From Pseudomonas muyukensis (GTDB lineage: Bacteria > Pseudomonadota > Gammaproteobacteria > Pseudomonadales > Pseudomonadaceae), in NCBI RefSeq assembly GCF_019139535.1, contig NZ_CP077073.1, forward strand, positions 4,740,501 through 4,804,500: 64,000 nucleotides of DNA, read 5' to 3'. A program made the translations under genes and the position numbers. Below the pieces are notes generated by a model that was given only the letters and a program-made list of their open reading frames with translations, was not told the DNA's origin and did not search any database. This document shows, in pieces, positions 17,842-26,788 of this stretch; position 1 is the first letter of the stretch, and each line of letters starts with the position of its first letter.

Positions 17842-18741
17842 TTGATCGTCCATCCACGCCCCGACATGCTGCGCGTGCTGTTCACCCTCAAGGGCTCGAT
17901 TATCCAGCGCATCGCCTTGCGCTGCCTGGGGGTGACCCTGCTGGCGGCCTTGATCGTGCTGATCGAGCGGCACTACCCGGCGCTGTTCTACCCGGTCAGC
18001 GCCACGCCGTTCACCTTGCTCGGCCTGTCGCTGTCGATCTTCATGAGCTTTCGCAACAACGCCTGCTACGACCGCTGGTGGGAAGGCCGCAAGGCCTGGG
18101 GGCGGATGATCATCGAAGTGCGCTCGTTCACCCGCGAGAGCGTGGTGATCAAGGACCAGCAGTTGCGCACGCTGCTGCTGCGCAACCTGTGCGCCTTCGC
18201 CCACGCCCTCAACGCCCGGCTGCGCAACGAGGACGAATTGCGCGCCGCCCGGCCCTGGCTGGGCGAGCAGGCGCGGATCGTCCCCCACAATGTCTGTGAC
18301 GGCATCCTGCGCGAGGTGGGCGAACACTGTTCACGGCTGGCCGAACAAGGCGCGCTCAGCGAGTTCCGCTACACCAGCCTGGCGCAGCGCCTGGCGGGGC
18401 TTTCGGACGTACAGGCCACCTGCGAGCGGATCAAGGGCACGCCATTGCCGTTCCCCTACACCCTGCTGCTGCACCGCACCATCTATATCTTCTGCCTGCT
18501 GCTGCCGTTCGCCCTGGCCGAACCCCTGGGCTGGCTGGCGCCGTTGTTCACCACCATCGTCAGCTACACCTTCTTCGGCCTGGATGCGATCGGCAACGAG
18601 CTGGAGGACCCGTTCGGGCGCGACGAGAACGATTTGCCCACCGATGCGCTGGTGCGCACCCTGGAGCGCGATGTGCTGGCGGCGCTGGGGCACGAGCCGC
18701 TGCCGCCGGCGCTGGAACCGGTGGATCATGTGCTCAGTTGA
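17842..18741 (+). CDS. Bestrophin family (UPF0187) membrane protein
   Basis: A 299-residue membrane protein of the bacterial bestrophin-like/YneE family, relatives of anion channels. It opens MIVHPRPDMLRVLFTLKGSI (TTG start, 21 bp after moaA), with hydrophobic segments at about 25-45, 215-235 and 240-260. Diagnostic motifs are SIFMSFRNNACYDRWWEGRKAWG near the N-terminus and FGLDAIGNELEDPFGRDENDLP near the C-terminus. It is probably co-transcribed with moaA. A role in anion (perhaps molybdate or formate) movement is tempting from context but not shown by sequence. Confidence 0.88.
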   Translation: MIVHPRPDMLRVLFTLKGSIIQRIALRCLGVTLLAALIVLIERHYPALFYPVSATPFTLLGLSLSIFMSFRNNACYDRWWEGRKAWGRMIIEVRSFTRESVVIKDQQLRTLLLRNLCAFAHALNARLRNEDELRAARPWLGEQARIVPHNVCDGILREVGEHCSRLAEQGALSEFRYTSLAQRLAGLSDVQATCERIKGTPLPFPYTLLLHRTIYIFCLLLPFALAEPLGWLAPLFTTIVSYTFFGLDAIGNELEDPFGRDENDLPTDALVRTLERDVLAALGHEPLPPALEPVDHVLS

Positions 18742-18743
18742 AG

Positions 18744-18771
18744 GCCCATCGCGACTGGCCCCGCGATGGGC
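18744..18771. terminator. Hairpin between convergent genes
   Basis: GCCCATCGCG (18744-18753) and CGCGATGGGC (18762-18771) form a perfect 10-bp stem just after the bestrophin-like gene and before the end of moaB. There is no T-tract, so it is terminator-like rather than classical. Confidence 0.5.
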
Positions 18772-18780
18772 TTGCCAAGG

Positions 18781-19320
18781 TCAACCGCGGCTTGCGCAAG
18801 CCCCGATCGGCTTGAGGTGGGCGACGAAGTTGCACGGCCGGTGCCGGGCATCCAGCTGCTCGGCGAGAATTCCCTCCCACGCCGTGCGGCAGGCACCGGT
18901 CGAGCCCGGCAGGCAGCACACCAGGGTGCCATTGGCCATGCCGGCCAACGCCCGGCTCTGCACCGTGGAGGTACCGATATCGAGAATCGACAGGGCGCGG
19001 AACAGCTCGCCAAAGCCATCGATGTGCTTGTCCAGCAGGCAGCCCACCGCTTCCGGCGTGCTGTCACGCCCGGTGAAACCGGTGCCGCCGGTGACCAGCA
19101 CCACCTGCACCTGTTCGTCGGCGATCCAGCTGGCGACCTGGGCGCGGACCTTGTACAGGTCATCCTTGAGCAGCTCGCGCGCCACCAGGCGATGGCCGAC
19201 GCCGACCGCGCGGCTGGCCAGCAGCTCACCGGAGGTGTCGTTGTCGAAGGTACGGGTGTCGCTGACGGTCAGCACCGCGATGTTCAGCGGCACGAACACC
19301 GCATCAGGTTTCACGCTCAT
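18781..19320 (-). CDS. moaB: Molybdenum cofactor biosynthesis protein B
   Basis: A 179-residue MoaB/MogA-fold protein involved in adenylating or handling molybdopterin. Motifs: IAVLTVSDTRTFDNDTSGELLA, VQVVLVTGGTGFTGRDSTPEAV, and ALVSMANGT-like ALAGMANGTLVCCLPGSTGACRTAWEGI. It is convergent with the moaA/bestrophin unit and divergent from the LysR gene, so the molybdenum genes form three transcription units in 6 kb. Confidence 0.92.
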   Translation of the reverse strand: MSVKPDAVFVPLNIAVLTVSDTRTFDNDTSGELLASRAVGVGHRLVARELLKDDLYKVRAQVASWIADEQVQVVLVTGGTGFTGRDSTPEAVGCLLDKHIDGFGELFRALSILDIGTSTVQSRALAGMANGTLVCCLPGSTGACRTAWEGILAEQLDARHRPCNFVAHLKPIGACASRG

Positions 19321-19523
19321 GGGAACTGCTCCGGAAATGGGCTCGCGGCCACGTTAGAGACAACCCCTGGCAGCGTCCAATCGATAGCGCATACCGCATG
19401 ATCGACGCTTTCTATCGCCATGCAGGCCGGCATCGCGGCAGGCACGGCGAATTCGTCATCAATGATTAGCCAGATGCTTCACTGTTGGTTAAGGTCATCA
19501 CACCCCGCAACCCAGGCCGCCCC

Positions 19524-20411
19524 ATGGACATCAAACAGCTCAAGTTCCTCATCGCCCTCGACCAGACCCGCCACTTCGGCCAGGCCGCGGCGCTGTGCCA
19601 TATCACCCAGCCGACCCTGTCCATGCGCCTGCGCAACCTCGAGGACGAGCTCGACCTGGTGCTGGTCAAGCGTGGCCAGCGCTTCGAAGGCTTCACCGAG
19701 GCCGGCGAGCGCATCCTGGCCTGGGCCCGCACCTTGCTCGCCGCCCACGACGGCCTGCAGGCCGAGGCCGCCAGCTGCCGCGGCCAGGTGGTCGGCAGCC
19801 TGCGCCTGGGCACCGTGCCGCTGGCCAGCTTCAACCCGATGGCGTTGCTGATGCCGCTGCGTGAGAAATACCCCGAGCTGCACTTCCAGCTGTCGTCGCT
19901 GAGCTCCGAACAGGTCATCGACGGCCTGAGCCGCAACCAGCTCGACCTGGGCATCTGCTACCTCGACCAGGTCAACACCAGTTTCTTCGAGGTGATCGAG
20001 CTGAGCACCACCACCATGGGCCTGCTGCACGACACCCGGCATTTCCGGTTCGAGACCGAGTCCCTGCGCTGGGACGACCTCGGCGAGCTGCCGCTGGGCC
20101 TGCTGAGCAAGGGCATGCACTACCGCCAGTCGCTGGACCTGAGCTTGCGCAGCCGGGGCCTGGAACCCAATGCCGTACTCGAGAGCGACTCGACCTTCCA
20201 ACTGATCCAGGCGATCAACACCGGCCTGTGCTGCGCGATCATGCCGCTCGATTGCGGGCTGGAGGAATTGAGCCAGCACATGCGCATCATCCCCGTGCAG
20301 GACGCCAGCATCCATAGCCCCATCGGCCTGCTGCTGCGCCGCAGCGAACCCCGCTCGGCCATCGCCGAGCAGTGTTTCGACGAGGCAAAAGCCATGTTTC
20401 AGCCTTCCTGA
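19524..20411 (+). CDS. LysR family transcriptional regulator
   Basis: A 295-residue LTTR. The HTH reads MDIKQLKFLIALDQTRHFGQAAALCHITQPTLSMRLRNLEDELDLVLVKRGQRFEGFTEAGERIL, followed by the two-lobed effector domain (GSLRLGTVPLASFNP...). The start is placed at MDIKQLKF, as in family members. It is divergent from moaB and near fdhF/moaA, so it may control that module; the effector is unknown. Its last 13 bp overlap the end of the convergent AraC-type gene. Confidence 0.9.
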   Translation: MDIKQLKFLIALDQTRHFGQAAALCHITQPTLSMRLRNLEDELDLVLVKRGQRFEGFTEAGERILAWARTLLAAHDGLQAEAASCRGQVVGSLRLGTVPLASFNPMALLMPLREKYPELHFQLSSLSSEQVIDGLSRNQLDLGICYLDQVNTSFFEVIELSTTTMGLLHDTRHFRFETESLRWDDLGELPLGLLSKGMHYRQSLDLSLRSRGLEPNAVLESDSTFQLIQAINTGLCCAIMPLDCGLEELSQHMRIIPVQDASIHSPIGLLLRRSEPRSAIAEQCFDEAKAMFQPS

Positions 20412-21178
20412 GCCGTCGCCTGCCGATACTGGCGCGGGGTGAAGCCAGTCAGCTGCTTGAACTGCCGGCTGAAGGCGCTGTGGTCGGTGTAGCCGCAGCG
20501 CAGGGCGACCTCGATGATCGGCAGGTCGCTGTGCAGCAGCTGATGGGCGTGCTCCAGGCGCGCCTTGTGGATCATCTGCCGCGGCGTGAGGTGGAAGACT
20601 TTCTTGCAATAGCGCTCCAGTTGCGCCACCGAGATGCCGGCGATGCGGGTCAGCTCGCCCAGGCTGATCGGCTGGTGGAAGTGCGCGCGGATATGCCCGT
20701 CCACCGCGGCCAGGCACTGGTAGGCCGGGTGGCTGTCGGCGGCTGACTGCAGGTCGACCGAGATGCCGACCAAGCCGATGATTTCGCCCAGCTGGTTGTA
20801 CAGCGGGCGCTTGTGGGTCAGGCACCAACCGGGCTCGCGGCTGCCGTACAGGTGCAGTTCGAGCTGGTCTTCAAGTACCAGCCCTTCCTTGAGCACACGA
20901 CGGTCCTGCTCGGTATAGCCGGGGCCCAGCTGTGCCGGAAACACTTCGGCGCTGGTCTTGCCCAGCAGCGGTTGCAGGCGTTTTAGGCCGCAGCGCTGGA
21001 CCAGCGTGTTGTTGGCCAGCACGTAGCGGGCGGCCGGGTCCTTGATGAAGATGGCGGCGTTGGGGATGGCGTCAAGGATCGGCAGCAGCAGCGACACACT
21101 GGCCAGCAGCGCCTCGAGGCTGGCGGGGCGGAGCTGGTCGAGGGCTGCCAGGGGGTTGTCGGTCATCTGTCGGCTCAT
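20399..21178 (-). CDS. PAS-AraC regulator, probable activator of hydroxyproline catabolism
   Basis: A 259-residue regulator with an N-terminal PAS-like sensor (ILDAIPNAAIFIKDPAARYVLANNTLVQRCGL...EIIGLVGISVDLQS, residues ~30-140) and a C-terminal AraC double HTH (ISLGELTRIAGISVAQLERYCKKVFHLTPRQMIHKARLEHA and CGYTDHSAFSRQFKQLTGFTPRQYR). Members of this PAS-AraC type sit beside hydroxyproline genes in pseudomonads (LhpR-like, from memory). It is divergent from the permease-epimerase-deaminase unit and probably activates it on hydroxyproline. A start at 21166 (MTDNPLA) is equally possible. Confidence 0.85.
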   Translation of the reverse strand: MSRQMTDNPLAALDQLRPASLEALLASVSLLLPILDAIPNAAIFIKDPAARYVLANNTLVQRCGLKRLQPLLGKTSAEVFPAQLGPGYTEQDRRVLKEGLVLEDQLELHLYGSREPGWCLTHKRPLYNQLGEIIGLVGISVDLQSAADSHPAYQCLAAVDGHIRAHFHQPISLGELTRIAGISVAQLERYCKKVFHLTPRQMIHKARLEHAHQLLHSDLPIIEVALRCGYTDHSAFSRQFKQLTGFTPRQYRQATAQEG

Positions 21179-21179
21179 T

Positions 21180-21296
21180 GTAGGAGCGGCCTTGTGTCGC
21201 GAAAGGGCTGCGCAGCAGCCCCGGGATCTGTGCCTTCATGCAAAATTGCCGGGCCCGCTATGCGGCCCTTTCGCGACACAAGGCCGCTCCTGCAGG
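21180..21296. repeat. Inverted REP pair in the regulator-permease intergenic region
   Basis: GTGTCGCGAAAGGGCTGCG... (left arm near 21181-21225) and the inverted copy ending CACAAGGCCGCTCCTGCAG (near 21262-21295). The remaining ~270 bp before the permease start must hold its promoter and regulator site; no clear inverted repeat was recognised there. Confidence 0.85.
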
Positions 21297-21564
21297 GGAC
21301 GGTGATTGCAGCTGACACCCCTTCACCAAACCCTTGTCCATTATGGCTTTCAGCCTATCTCTGGGCACTTCCACCCCGCCACCGCTTTTTGCCAACTGTG
21401 CCGATTTCGTCACTCACTCTGCAGAAAACCATCAAGAACCGACGCCCTGATCGGTCCACTCTATGCCCCACGCAAGCCGCCCAAGTCCTACAAGAGCGCG
21501 GCCCAAAAAGCCGCATCTCGTGACATCAGACCTGCCTATCCAAAACCTACAAAAAGGCGCAACC

Positions 21565-23181
21565 ATGTCAGGCAAATTCAAGAAACAGCTCTCCCTGCTG
21601 GACCTCACCTTCATCGGCCTGGGCGCGATCTTCGGCTCCGGCTGGCTGTTCGCCGCCAGCCACGTCTCGGCCATCGCCGGCCCGGCCGGCATCCTCTCCT
21701 GGTTCCTCGGCGGCTTTGCCGTGCTGCTGCTGGGCATCGTCTACTGCGAGCTCGGCGCCGCCCTGCCCCGCGCCGGCGGCGTGGTGCGCTACCCGGTGTA
21801 CTCCCACGGCCCGCTGCTCGGCTACCTGATGGGCTTCATCACCCTGATCGCCTTTTCCAGCCTGATCGCCATCGAGGTGGTCGCCTCGCGCCAGTATGCC
21901 GCGGCCTGGTTCCCGGCCTTGACCAAGACCGGCTCCAGCGACCCGACCGTGCTCGGCTGGCTGGTGCAGTTCGCCCTGCTCGGGCTGTTCTTCCTGCTCA
22001 ACTACCGCAGCGTCAAGACCTTCGCCAAGGCCAACAACCTGGTCAGCGTGTTCAAGTTCATCGTGCCGCTGCTGGTGATCGGCGTGCTGTTCACCTTCTT
22101 CAAGCCGCAAAACTTCGCGGTGCAGGGCTTCGCCCCGTTCGGCCTGTCGGGGGTGGAAATGGCTGTGTCGGCCGGCGGCATCATCTTCGCCTACCTGGGC
22201 CTGACGCCGATCATCTCGGTGGCCAGCGAGGTGAAGAACCCGCAGCGCACCATCCCCATCGCACTGATCCTCTCGGTGCTGCTGTCCACCGCGATCTATG
22301 CCCTGCTGCAACTGGCCTTCCTCGGCAGCGTGCCAACCGAGATGCTGGTCAACGGCTGGGCCGGGGTGACCAAGGAACTGGCCCTGCCCTACCGTGACAT
22401 CGCCCTGGCCCTGGGCGTCGGCTGGCTGGCCTACCTGGTGGTGGCGGATGCGGTGATCTCGCCCAGCGGCTGCGGCAACATCTACATGAACGCCACCCCG
22501 CGGGTGGTCTATGGCTGGGCGCAGACCGGCACCTTCTTCAAGTACTTCACCCGCATCGACGAACAGTCCGGCATCCCCCGCCCGGCACTGTGGCTGACCT
22601 TCGCCCTGGCGGTGTTCTGGACCCTGCCGTTCCCGTCGTGGGAGGCGCTGATCAACGTGGTGTCCGCCGCCCTGGTACTGAGCTATGCGGTGGCCCCGGT
22701 GACCGTCGCCGCGCTGCGCCGCAACGCCCCCGACATGCCGCGACCGTTCCGGGTCAAGGGCATGGGCGTGCTCGGCCCGCTGTCGTTCATCATCGCCGCG
22801 CTGATCGTCTACTGGTCGGGCTGGAACACCGTGTCCTGGCTGCTGGCCCTGCAGATCGTGATGTTCGTGCTGTACCTGCTGTGCCGCCGCTTCGTGCCCA
22901 CCGAGCACCTGTCGCTGGGCCAGCAGGTGCGCTCCTCGGCCTGGCTGATCGGCTTCTACGCCGTGACCATCTTCCTCTCCTGGCTGGGCAGCTTCGGCGG
23001 CCTGGGGGTGATTGGCCATCCCCTGGACACCCTCATCGTCGCGGTTGCCGCCCTGGGCATCTACTACTGGGGCGCAGCCACCGGCGTGCCAGCCCGGCTG
23101 GTGCGCCTGGAGGGCGACGATGAAAGCGAAGCCAGCAACGAACCCCATGCCGGCCAGCACCCCGCCGCTGCGGCTTCCTGA
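21565..23181 (+). CDS. APC family amino acid permease, probable hydroxyproline transporter
   Basis: A 538-residue APC-superfamily inner-membrane transporter with about 12 hydrophobic segments. It opens [42 protein letters not shown], the glycine-rich helix 1 of APC transporters, and has [31 protein letters not shown] in the middle. The start at 21565 has AAAGG upstream; the longer frame back to 21463 has none. It is the first gene of the hydroxyproline operon, 23 bp before the epimerase, so its substrate is inferred to be trans-4-hydroxy-L-proline or a related imino acid. Confidence 0.88.
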   Translation: MSGKFKKQLSLLDLTFIGLGAIFGSGWLFAASHVSAIAGPAGILSWFLGGFAVLLLGIVYCELGAALPRAGGVVRYPVYSHGPLLGYLMGFITLIAFSSLIAIEVVASRQYAAAWFPALTKTGSSDPTVLGWLVQFALLGLFFLLNYRSVKTFAKANNLVSVFKFIVPLLVIGVLFTFFKPQNFAVQGFAPFGLSGVEMAVSAGGIIFAYLGLTPIISVASEVKNPQRTIPIALILSVLLSTAIYALLQLAFLGSVPTEMLVNGWAGVTKELALPYRDIALALGVGWLAYLVVADAVISPSGCGNIYMNATPRVVYGWAQTGTFFKYFTRIDEQSGIPRPALWLTFALAVFWTLPFPSWEALINVVSAALVLSYAVAPVTVAALRRNAPDMPRPFRVKGMGVLGPLSFIIAALIVYWSGWNTVSWLLALQIVMFVLYLLCRRFVPTEHLSLGQQVRSSAWLIGFYAVTIFLSWLGSFGGLGVIGHPLDTLIVAVAALGIYYWGAATGVPARLVRLEGDDESEASNEPHAGQHPAAAAS

Positions 23182-23204
23182 CTCACGACCGAATGGACAC
23201 GCTG

Positions 23205-24131
23205 ATGAAACACCTTCACGTCATCGACTCCCACACCGGCGGCGAACCGACCCGCCTGGTGATGAAGGGCTTCCCGCAACTGCATGGCCGCAGCATGGCC
23301 GAGCAGCGCGACGAACTGCGCGAACTGCACGATCACTGGCGCCGCGCCTGCCTGCTGGAACCACGCGGCAACGATGTACTGGTAGGCGCGCTCTACTGCC
23401 CGCCAGTGTCGAACGACGCCACCTGCGGGGTGATCTTTTTCAACAACGCCGGCTACCTGAACATGTGTGGCCACGGCACCATCGGCCTGGTCGCCTCGCT
23501 GCAGCACCTGGGCCTGATCGGGCCCGGCACGCACAAGATCGACACCCCGGTCGGCCCTGTCAGCGCCACCCTGCACGACGACGGCAGCGTCACCGTCGGC
23601 AACGTGCCGTCCTACCGCTACCGTCACCAGGTGGCGGTGGAGGTGCCCGGGCATGGCCTGGTGCGTGGCGACATCGCCTGGGGCGGCAACTGGTTCTTCC
23701 TGGTCTCCGAGCACGGCCAGCGCATCGAACTGGACAACCGCGAGGCCCTCGGCGACTACACCTGGGCCCTGCTCAAGGCCCTCGAAGCACAAGGCATCAC
23801 CGGCGAGAACGGCGCCCCGATCGACCATGTCGAGCTGTTCGCCGACGCCCCCAACGCCGACAGCCGCAACTTCGTCATGTGCCCCGGCAAGGCCTACGAC
23901 CGTTCGCCCTGCGGCACCGGCACCAGCGCCAAGCTGGCCTGCCTGGCCGCCGACGGCAAGCTCGCCGAGGGCCAGGTCTGGGTCCAGGCCAGCATCACCG
24001 GCAGCCAGTTCCAGGGCCGCTACGAACGCGACGGCGAACGCATTCGCCCGTTCATCACCGGCCGCGCCTACATGACCGCCGACAGCACCCTGCTGATCGA
24101 CGAGCAAGATCCTTTCGCCTGGGGCATCTGA
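23205..24131 (+). CDS. 4-hydroxyproline 2-epimerase
   Basis: A 308-residue cofactor-independent epimerase of the proline racemase family that converts trans-4-hydroxy-L-proline to cis-4-hydroxy-D-proline. Both catalytic cysteines are present, in NMCGHGTIG (residue ~87) and [10 protein letters not shown] (~236), which separates it from the dehydratase subgroup, where one is Thr. [10 protein letters not shown] at the N-terminus is characteristic. The start at [10 protein letters not shown] gives 308 residues, the length I recall for the P. putida enzyme; an upstream ATG at 23193 would add MDTL. It is within the hydroxyproline operon, before the deaminase. Confidence 0.92.
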   Translation: MKHLHVIDSHTGGEPTRLVMKGFPQLHGRSMAEQRDELRELHDHWRRACLLEPRGNDVLVGALYCPPVSNDATCGVIFFNNAGYLNMCGHGTIGLVASLQHLGLIGPGTHKIDTPVGPVSATLHDDGSVTVGNVPSYRYRHQVAVEVPGHGLVRGDIAWGGNWFFLVSEHGQRIELDNREALGDYTWALLKALEAQGITGENGAPIDHVELFADAPNADSRNFVMCPGKAYDRSPCGTGTSAKLACLAADGKLAEGQVWVQASITGSQFQGRYERDGERIRPFITGRAYMTADSTLLIDEQDPFAWGI

Positions 24132-24172
24132 CCCCGTTCATTTCCCACTGAATACCGCCAGGAGTGACAACA

Positions 24173-25120
24173 ATGACCGACAACCTCTTCACCGGCACCA
24201 TGCCCGCCCTGATGACCCCCTGCACCGCCGAGCGCAAGCCGGACTTCGACGCCCTGGTGCGCAAGGGCCGCGAACTGATCGACGCCGGCATGAGCGCGGT
24301 GGTGTACTGCGGCTCGATGGGCGACTGGCCGCTGCTGACCGAGGCCGAGCGCCAGGAAGGCGTGGCGCGCCTGGTGGCCGCCGGCATCCCGACCATCGTC
24401 GGCACCGGCGCGGTCAACACCCGCGAAGCCGTATCCCATGCAGCCCACGCCGCCAAGGTCGGCGCCGCCGGCCTGATGGTCATCCCCCGGGTGCTGTCCC
24501 GCGGCGCCTCGCTGACCGCCCAGAAGCACCACTTCTCGGCAATCCTCGCCGCCGCGCCGAAGCTGCCGGCGGTGATCTACAACAGCCCCTACTACGGTTT
24601 CGCCACCCGCGCCGAGCTGTTCTTCGCACTGCGCCGCGAGTACCCCAACCTGATCGGCTTCAAGGAGTTCGGTGGCGGTGCCGACCTGCGCTACGCCGCC
24701 GAGCACATCACCTCCCAGGACGATGCCGTGACCCTGATGGTCGGCGTCGACACGCAAGTGGTGCACGGCTTCGTCAACTGCAACGCCACCGGCGCCATCA
24801 CCGGCATCGGCAATGCCCTGCCCCGCGAAGTGCTGCAACTGGTCAGCCTGAGCAAGCGCGCCGCCAAGGGCGATGCCAAGGCCCGGCGTCAGGCCCGGGA
24901 GCTGGAGGCGGCGCTGGCGGTGCTGTCGTCGTTCGATGAAGGCTGCGACCTGGTGCTGTACTACAAGCACCTGATGGTGCTCAACGGTGACACCGAGTAC
25001 CGCCTGCACTTCAACGAAACCGATGCCCTCAGCGACGCCCAGCGCAACTATGCCGAGCAGCAGTACGCGCTGTTCCGCAGCTGGTACGCCAGCTGGTCGG
25101 CCGAGCAGAACATCGCCTGA
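24173..25120 (+). CDS. Delta1-pyrroline-4-hydroxy-2-carboxylate deaminase (DapA family)
   Basis: A 315-residue TIM-barrel lyase of the DHDPS/NAL family. The Schiff-base lysine is in YPNLIGFKEFGGGADLRYA and the partner tyrosine in VIYNSPYYGFATR. The start at 24173 has CAGGAG nine bases upstream; a GTG three codons earlier overlaps that site and is rejected. In this context the enzyme would deaminate and open the pyrroline product of D-hydroxyproline oxidation to 2-oxoglutarate semialdehyde, as LhpC does in P. aeruginosa. A true dapA is present separately at 48347, supporting a non-lysine role here. Confidence 0.88.
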   Translation: MTDNLFTGTMPALMTPCTAERKPDFDALVRKGRELIDAGMSAVVYCGSMGDWPLLTEAERQEGVARLVAAGIPTIVGTGAVNTREAVSHAAHAAKVGAAGLMVIPRVLSRGASLTAQKHHFSAILAAAPKLPAVIYNSPYYGFATRAELFFALRREYPNLIGFKEFGGGADLRYAAEHITSQDDAVTLMVGVDTQVVHGFVNCNATGAITGIGNALPREVLQLVSLSKRAAKGDAKARRQARELEAALAVLSSFDEGCDLVLYYKHLMVLNGDTEYRLHFNETDALSDAQRNYAEQQYALFRSWYASWSAEQNIA

Positions 25121-25123
25121 TCC

Positions 25124-25165
25124 CTGTGGGAGCGGCCTTGTGTCGCGAAAGGGGCGCATAGCGCC
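25124..25165. repeat. Single REP element inside the hydroxyproline cluster
   Basis: TGTGGGAGCGGCCTTGTGTC and GGGGCGCATAGCGCCCCC hairpin between the deaminase and the aldehyde dehydrogenase. It may lower read-through or stabilise the upstream mRNA. Confidence 0.8.
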
Positions 25166-25207
25166 CCCAACAGGTCCAGACCTCACCCAGATTCTCCAGG
25201 ACGCCCC

Positions 25208-26785
25208 ATGACCCTCACCGGCAATCTACTGATCGGCCAGCGCGCCGTCACAGGCACCCAGGCCGCGATCCAGGCCATCGACCCGGCCACCGACACCCCG
25301 CTCGACCCACCCTACGCCGGCGCCAGCGCCGAGCAGGTAACCCAGGCCTGTGCCCTGGCCTGGGCGGCATTCGATGCCTACCGCGCAACGCCCCTCGAAC
25401 AACGCGCCCGCTTTCTCGAAACCATCGCCGAACAGATCGACGCCCTGGGCGATACCCTGATCGACCGCGCCCACGCCGAAACCGGCCTGCCCAAGGCCCG
25501 CCTGCTGGGTGAGCGTGGCCGCACCTGCGCCCAGCTGCGCACCTTCGCCAGGGTGGTACGCGCCGGTGAGTGGCTGGATGTACGGGTGGACAATGCCCTG
25601 CCCGAGCGCCAGCCGCTGGCCCGCCCGGACCTGCGCCAACGCCAGGTGCCCCTGGGCCCGGTGGCGGTGTTCGGCGCCAGCAATTTCCCGCTGGCCTTCT
25701 CGGTGGCCGGCGGCGACACCGCCTCGGCACTGGCCGCGGGCTGCCCGGTGGTGGTCAAGGCCCACGGCGCCCACCCCGGCACCAGCGAACTGGTTGGCCA
25801 GGCCGTGGCGCGGGCGGTGCAGCTGTGCGAGCTGCCCGCAGGGGTGTTTTCCCTGTTGTACGGCGCGGGCCGTGAAGTGGGCATCGGCCTGGTCACTGAT
25901 CCACGTATCAAGGCCGTCGGTTTCACCGGTTCGCGCAGCGGTGGCCTCGCCCTTTGTCAGGCGGCCCAGGCGCGCCCGGAGCCGATCCCGGTGTATGCCG
26001 AGATGAGCGCGATCAACCCAGTGTTCCTGTTCGATGTCGCCTTGCGCGCGCGCAGTGAAGCCCTGGCGCAAGGCTTTGTCACTTCGCTGACCCAAGGCGC
26101 CGGCCAATTCTGCACCAATCCCGGGCTGGTAGTCGCCCGGCAGGGCCCGGCCCTGGAGCACTTCCTGGTTGCCGCCAGTACCCATGTTCGCCAAGCGGCG
26201 GCGCAGACCATGCTCACCCCGGGTATCGCCAGTGCCTATGCTGGCGGCGTGGCAGCACTGAGCGCAAACCACAACGCCCGGTGCGCGGCGAGCGGTCTGC
26301 CGGCGCAGGGCCCAAACCAGTGCCAGGCTCAGCTGTTCGTCACCACCGCGCAGGCGTTTCTTGCCGACCCTACGCTGCAAGCCGAAGTGTTCGGCGCCGC
26401 CTCGCTGGTGGTGGCATGCGACAACGATGAGCAAATCCGCCAGATGGCCGAGCATCTGGAAGGCCAACTGACCGCCACCCTGCACCTGGACGAGGCTGAT
26501 CTGGACAGCGCCCGCCGCCTGCTGCCGACCCTCGAACGCAAGGCCGGGCGAATCCTGGTCAATGGCTGGCCGACCGGGGTCGAGGTCTGCGACGCCATGG
26601 TCCATGGCGGCCCGTTCCCGGCCACCTCGGACGCCCGCAGTACCTCGGTGGGCACTGCGGCGATCCTGCGTTTCCTGCGCCCGGTGTGCTACCAGGACTT
26701 CCCCGATGCCCTGCTGCCCGCCGCATTGCAACAGGCCAATCCGCTGCACCTGCGGCGGCTGCTCGATGGCCAGCGGGAAGCCTGA
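25208..26785 (+). CDS. 2,5-dioxopentanoate (alpha-ketoglutarate semialdehyde) dehydrogenase
   Basis: A 525-residue aldehyde dehydrogenase that oxidises 2-oxoglutarate semialdehyde to 2-oxoglutarate. The NAD(P)-binding turn FTGSRSGG, the general-base region [15 protein letters not shown], and the catalytic Cys in [11 protein letters not shown] are present. The subfamily-like features are [47 protein letters not shown] and the C-terminal [36 protein letters not shown]. It supplies the last step of the pathway and lies 3 bp before the FAD dehydrogenase, so the two are co-transcribed. Confidence 0.92.
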   Translation: MTLTGNLLIGQRAVTGTQAAIQAIDPATDTPLDPPYAGASAEQVTQACALAWAAFDAYRATPLEQRARFLETIAEQIDALGDTLIDRAHAETGLPKARLLGERGRTCAQLRTFARVVRAGEWLDVRVDNALPERQPLARPDLRQRQVPLGPVAVFGASNFPLAFSVAGGDTASALAAGCPVVVKAHGAHPGTSELVGQAVARAVQLCELPAGVFSLLYGAGREVGIGLVTDPRIKAVGFTGSRSGGLALCQAAQARPEPIPVYAEMSAINPVFLFDVALRARSEALAQGFVTSLTQGAGQFCTNPGLVVARQGPALEHFLVAASTHVRQAAAQTMLTPGIASAYAGGVAALSANHNARCAASGLPAQGPNQCQAQLFVTTAQAFLADPTLQAEVFGAASLVVACDNDEQIRQMAEHLEGQLTATLHLDEADLDSARRLLPTLERKAGRILVNGWPTGVEVCDAMVHGGPFPATSDARSTSVGTAAILRFLRPVCYQDFPDALLPAALQQANPLHLRRLLDGQREA

Positions 26786-26788
26786 ACC

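Noticed and set aside
24173..25120. Second dapA for lysine synthesis
   Set aside because: Located within the hydroxyproline operon with matching pathway enzymes, and a canonical dapA is present upstream of bamC.
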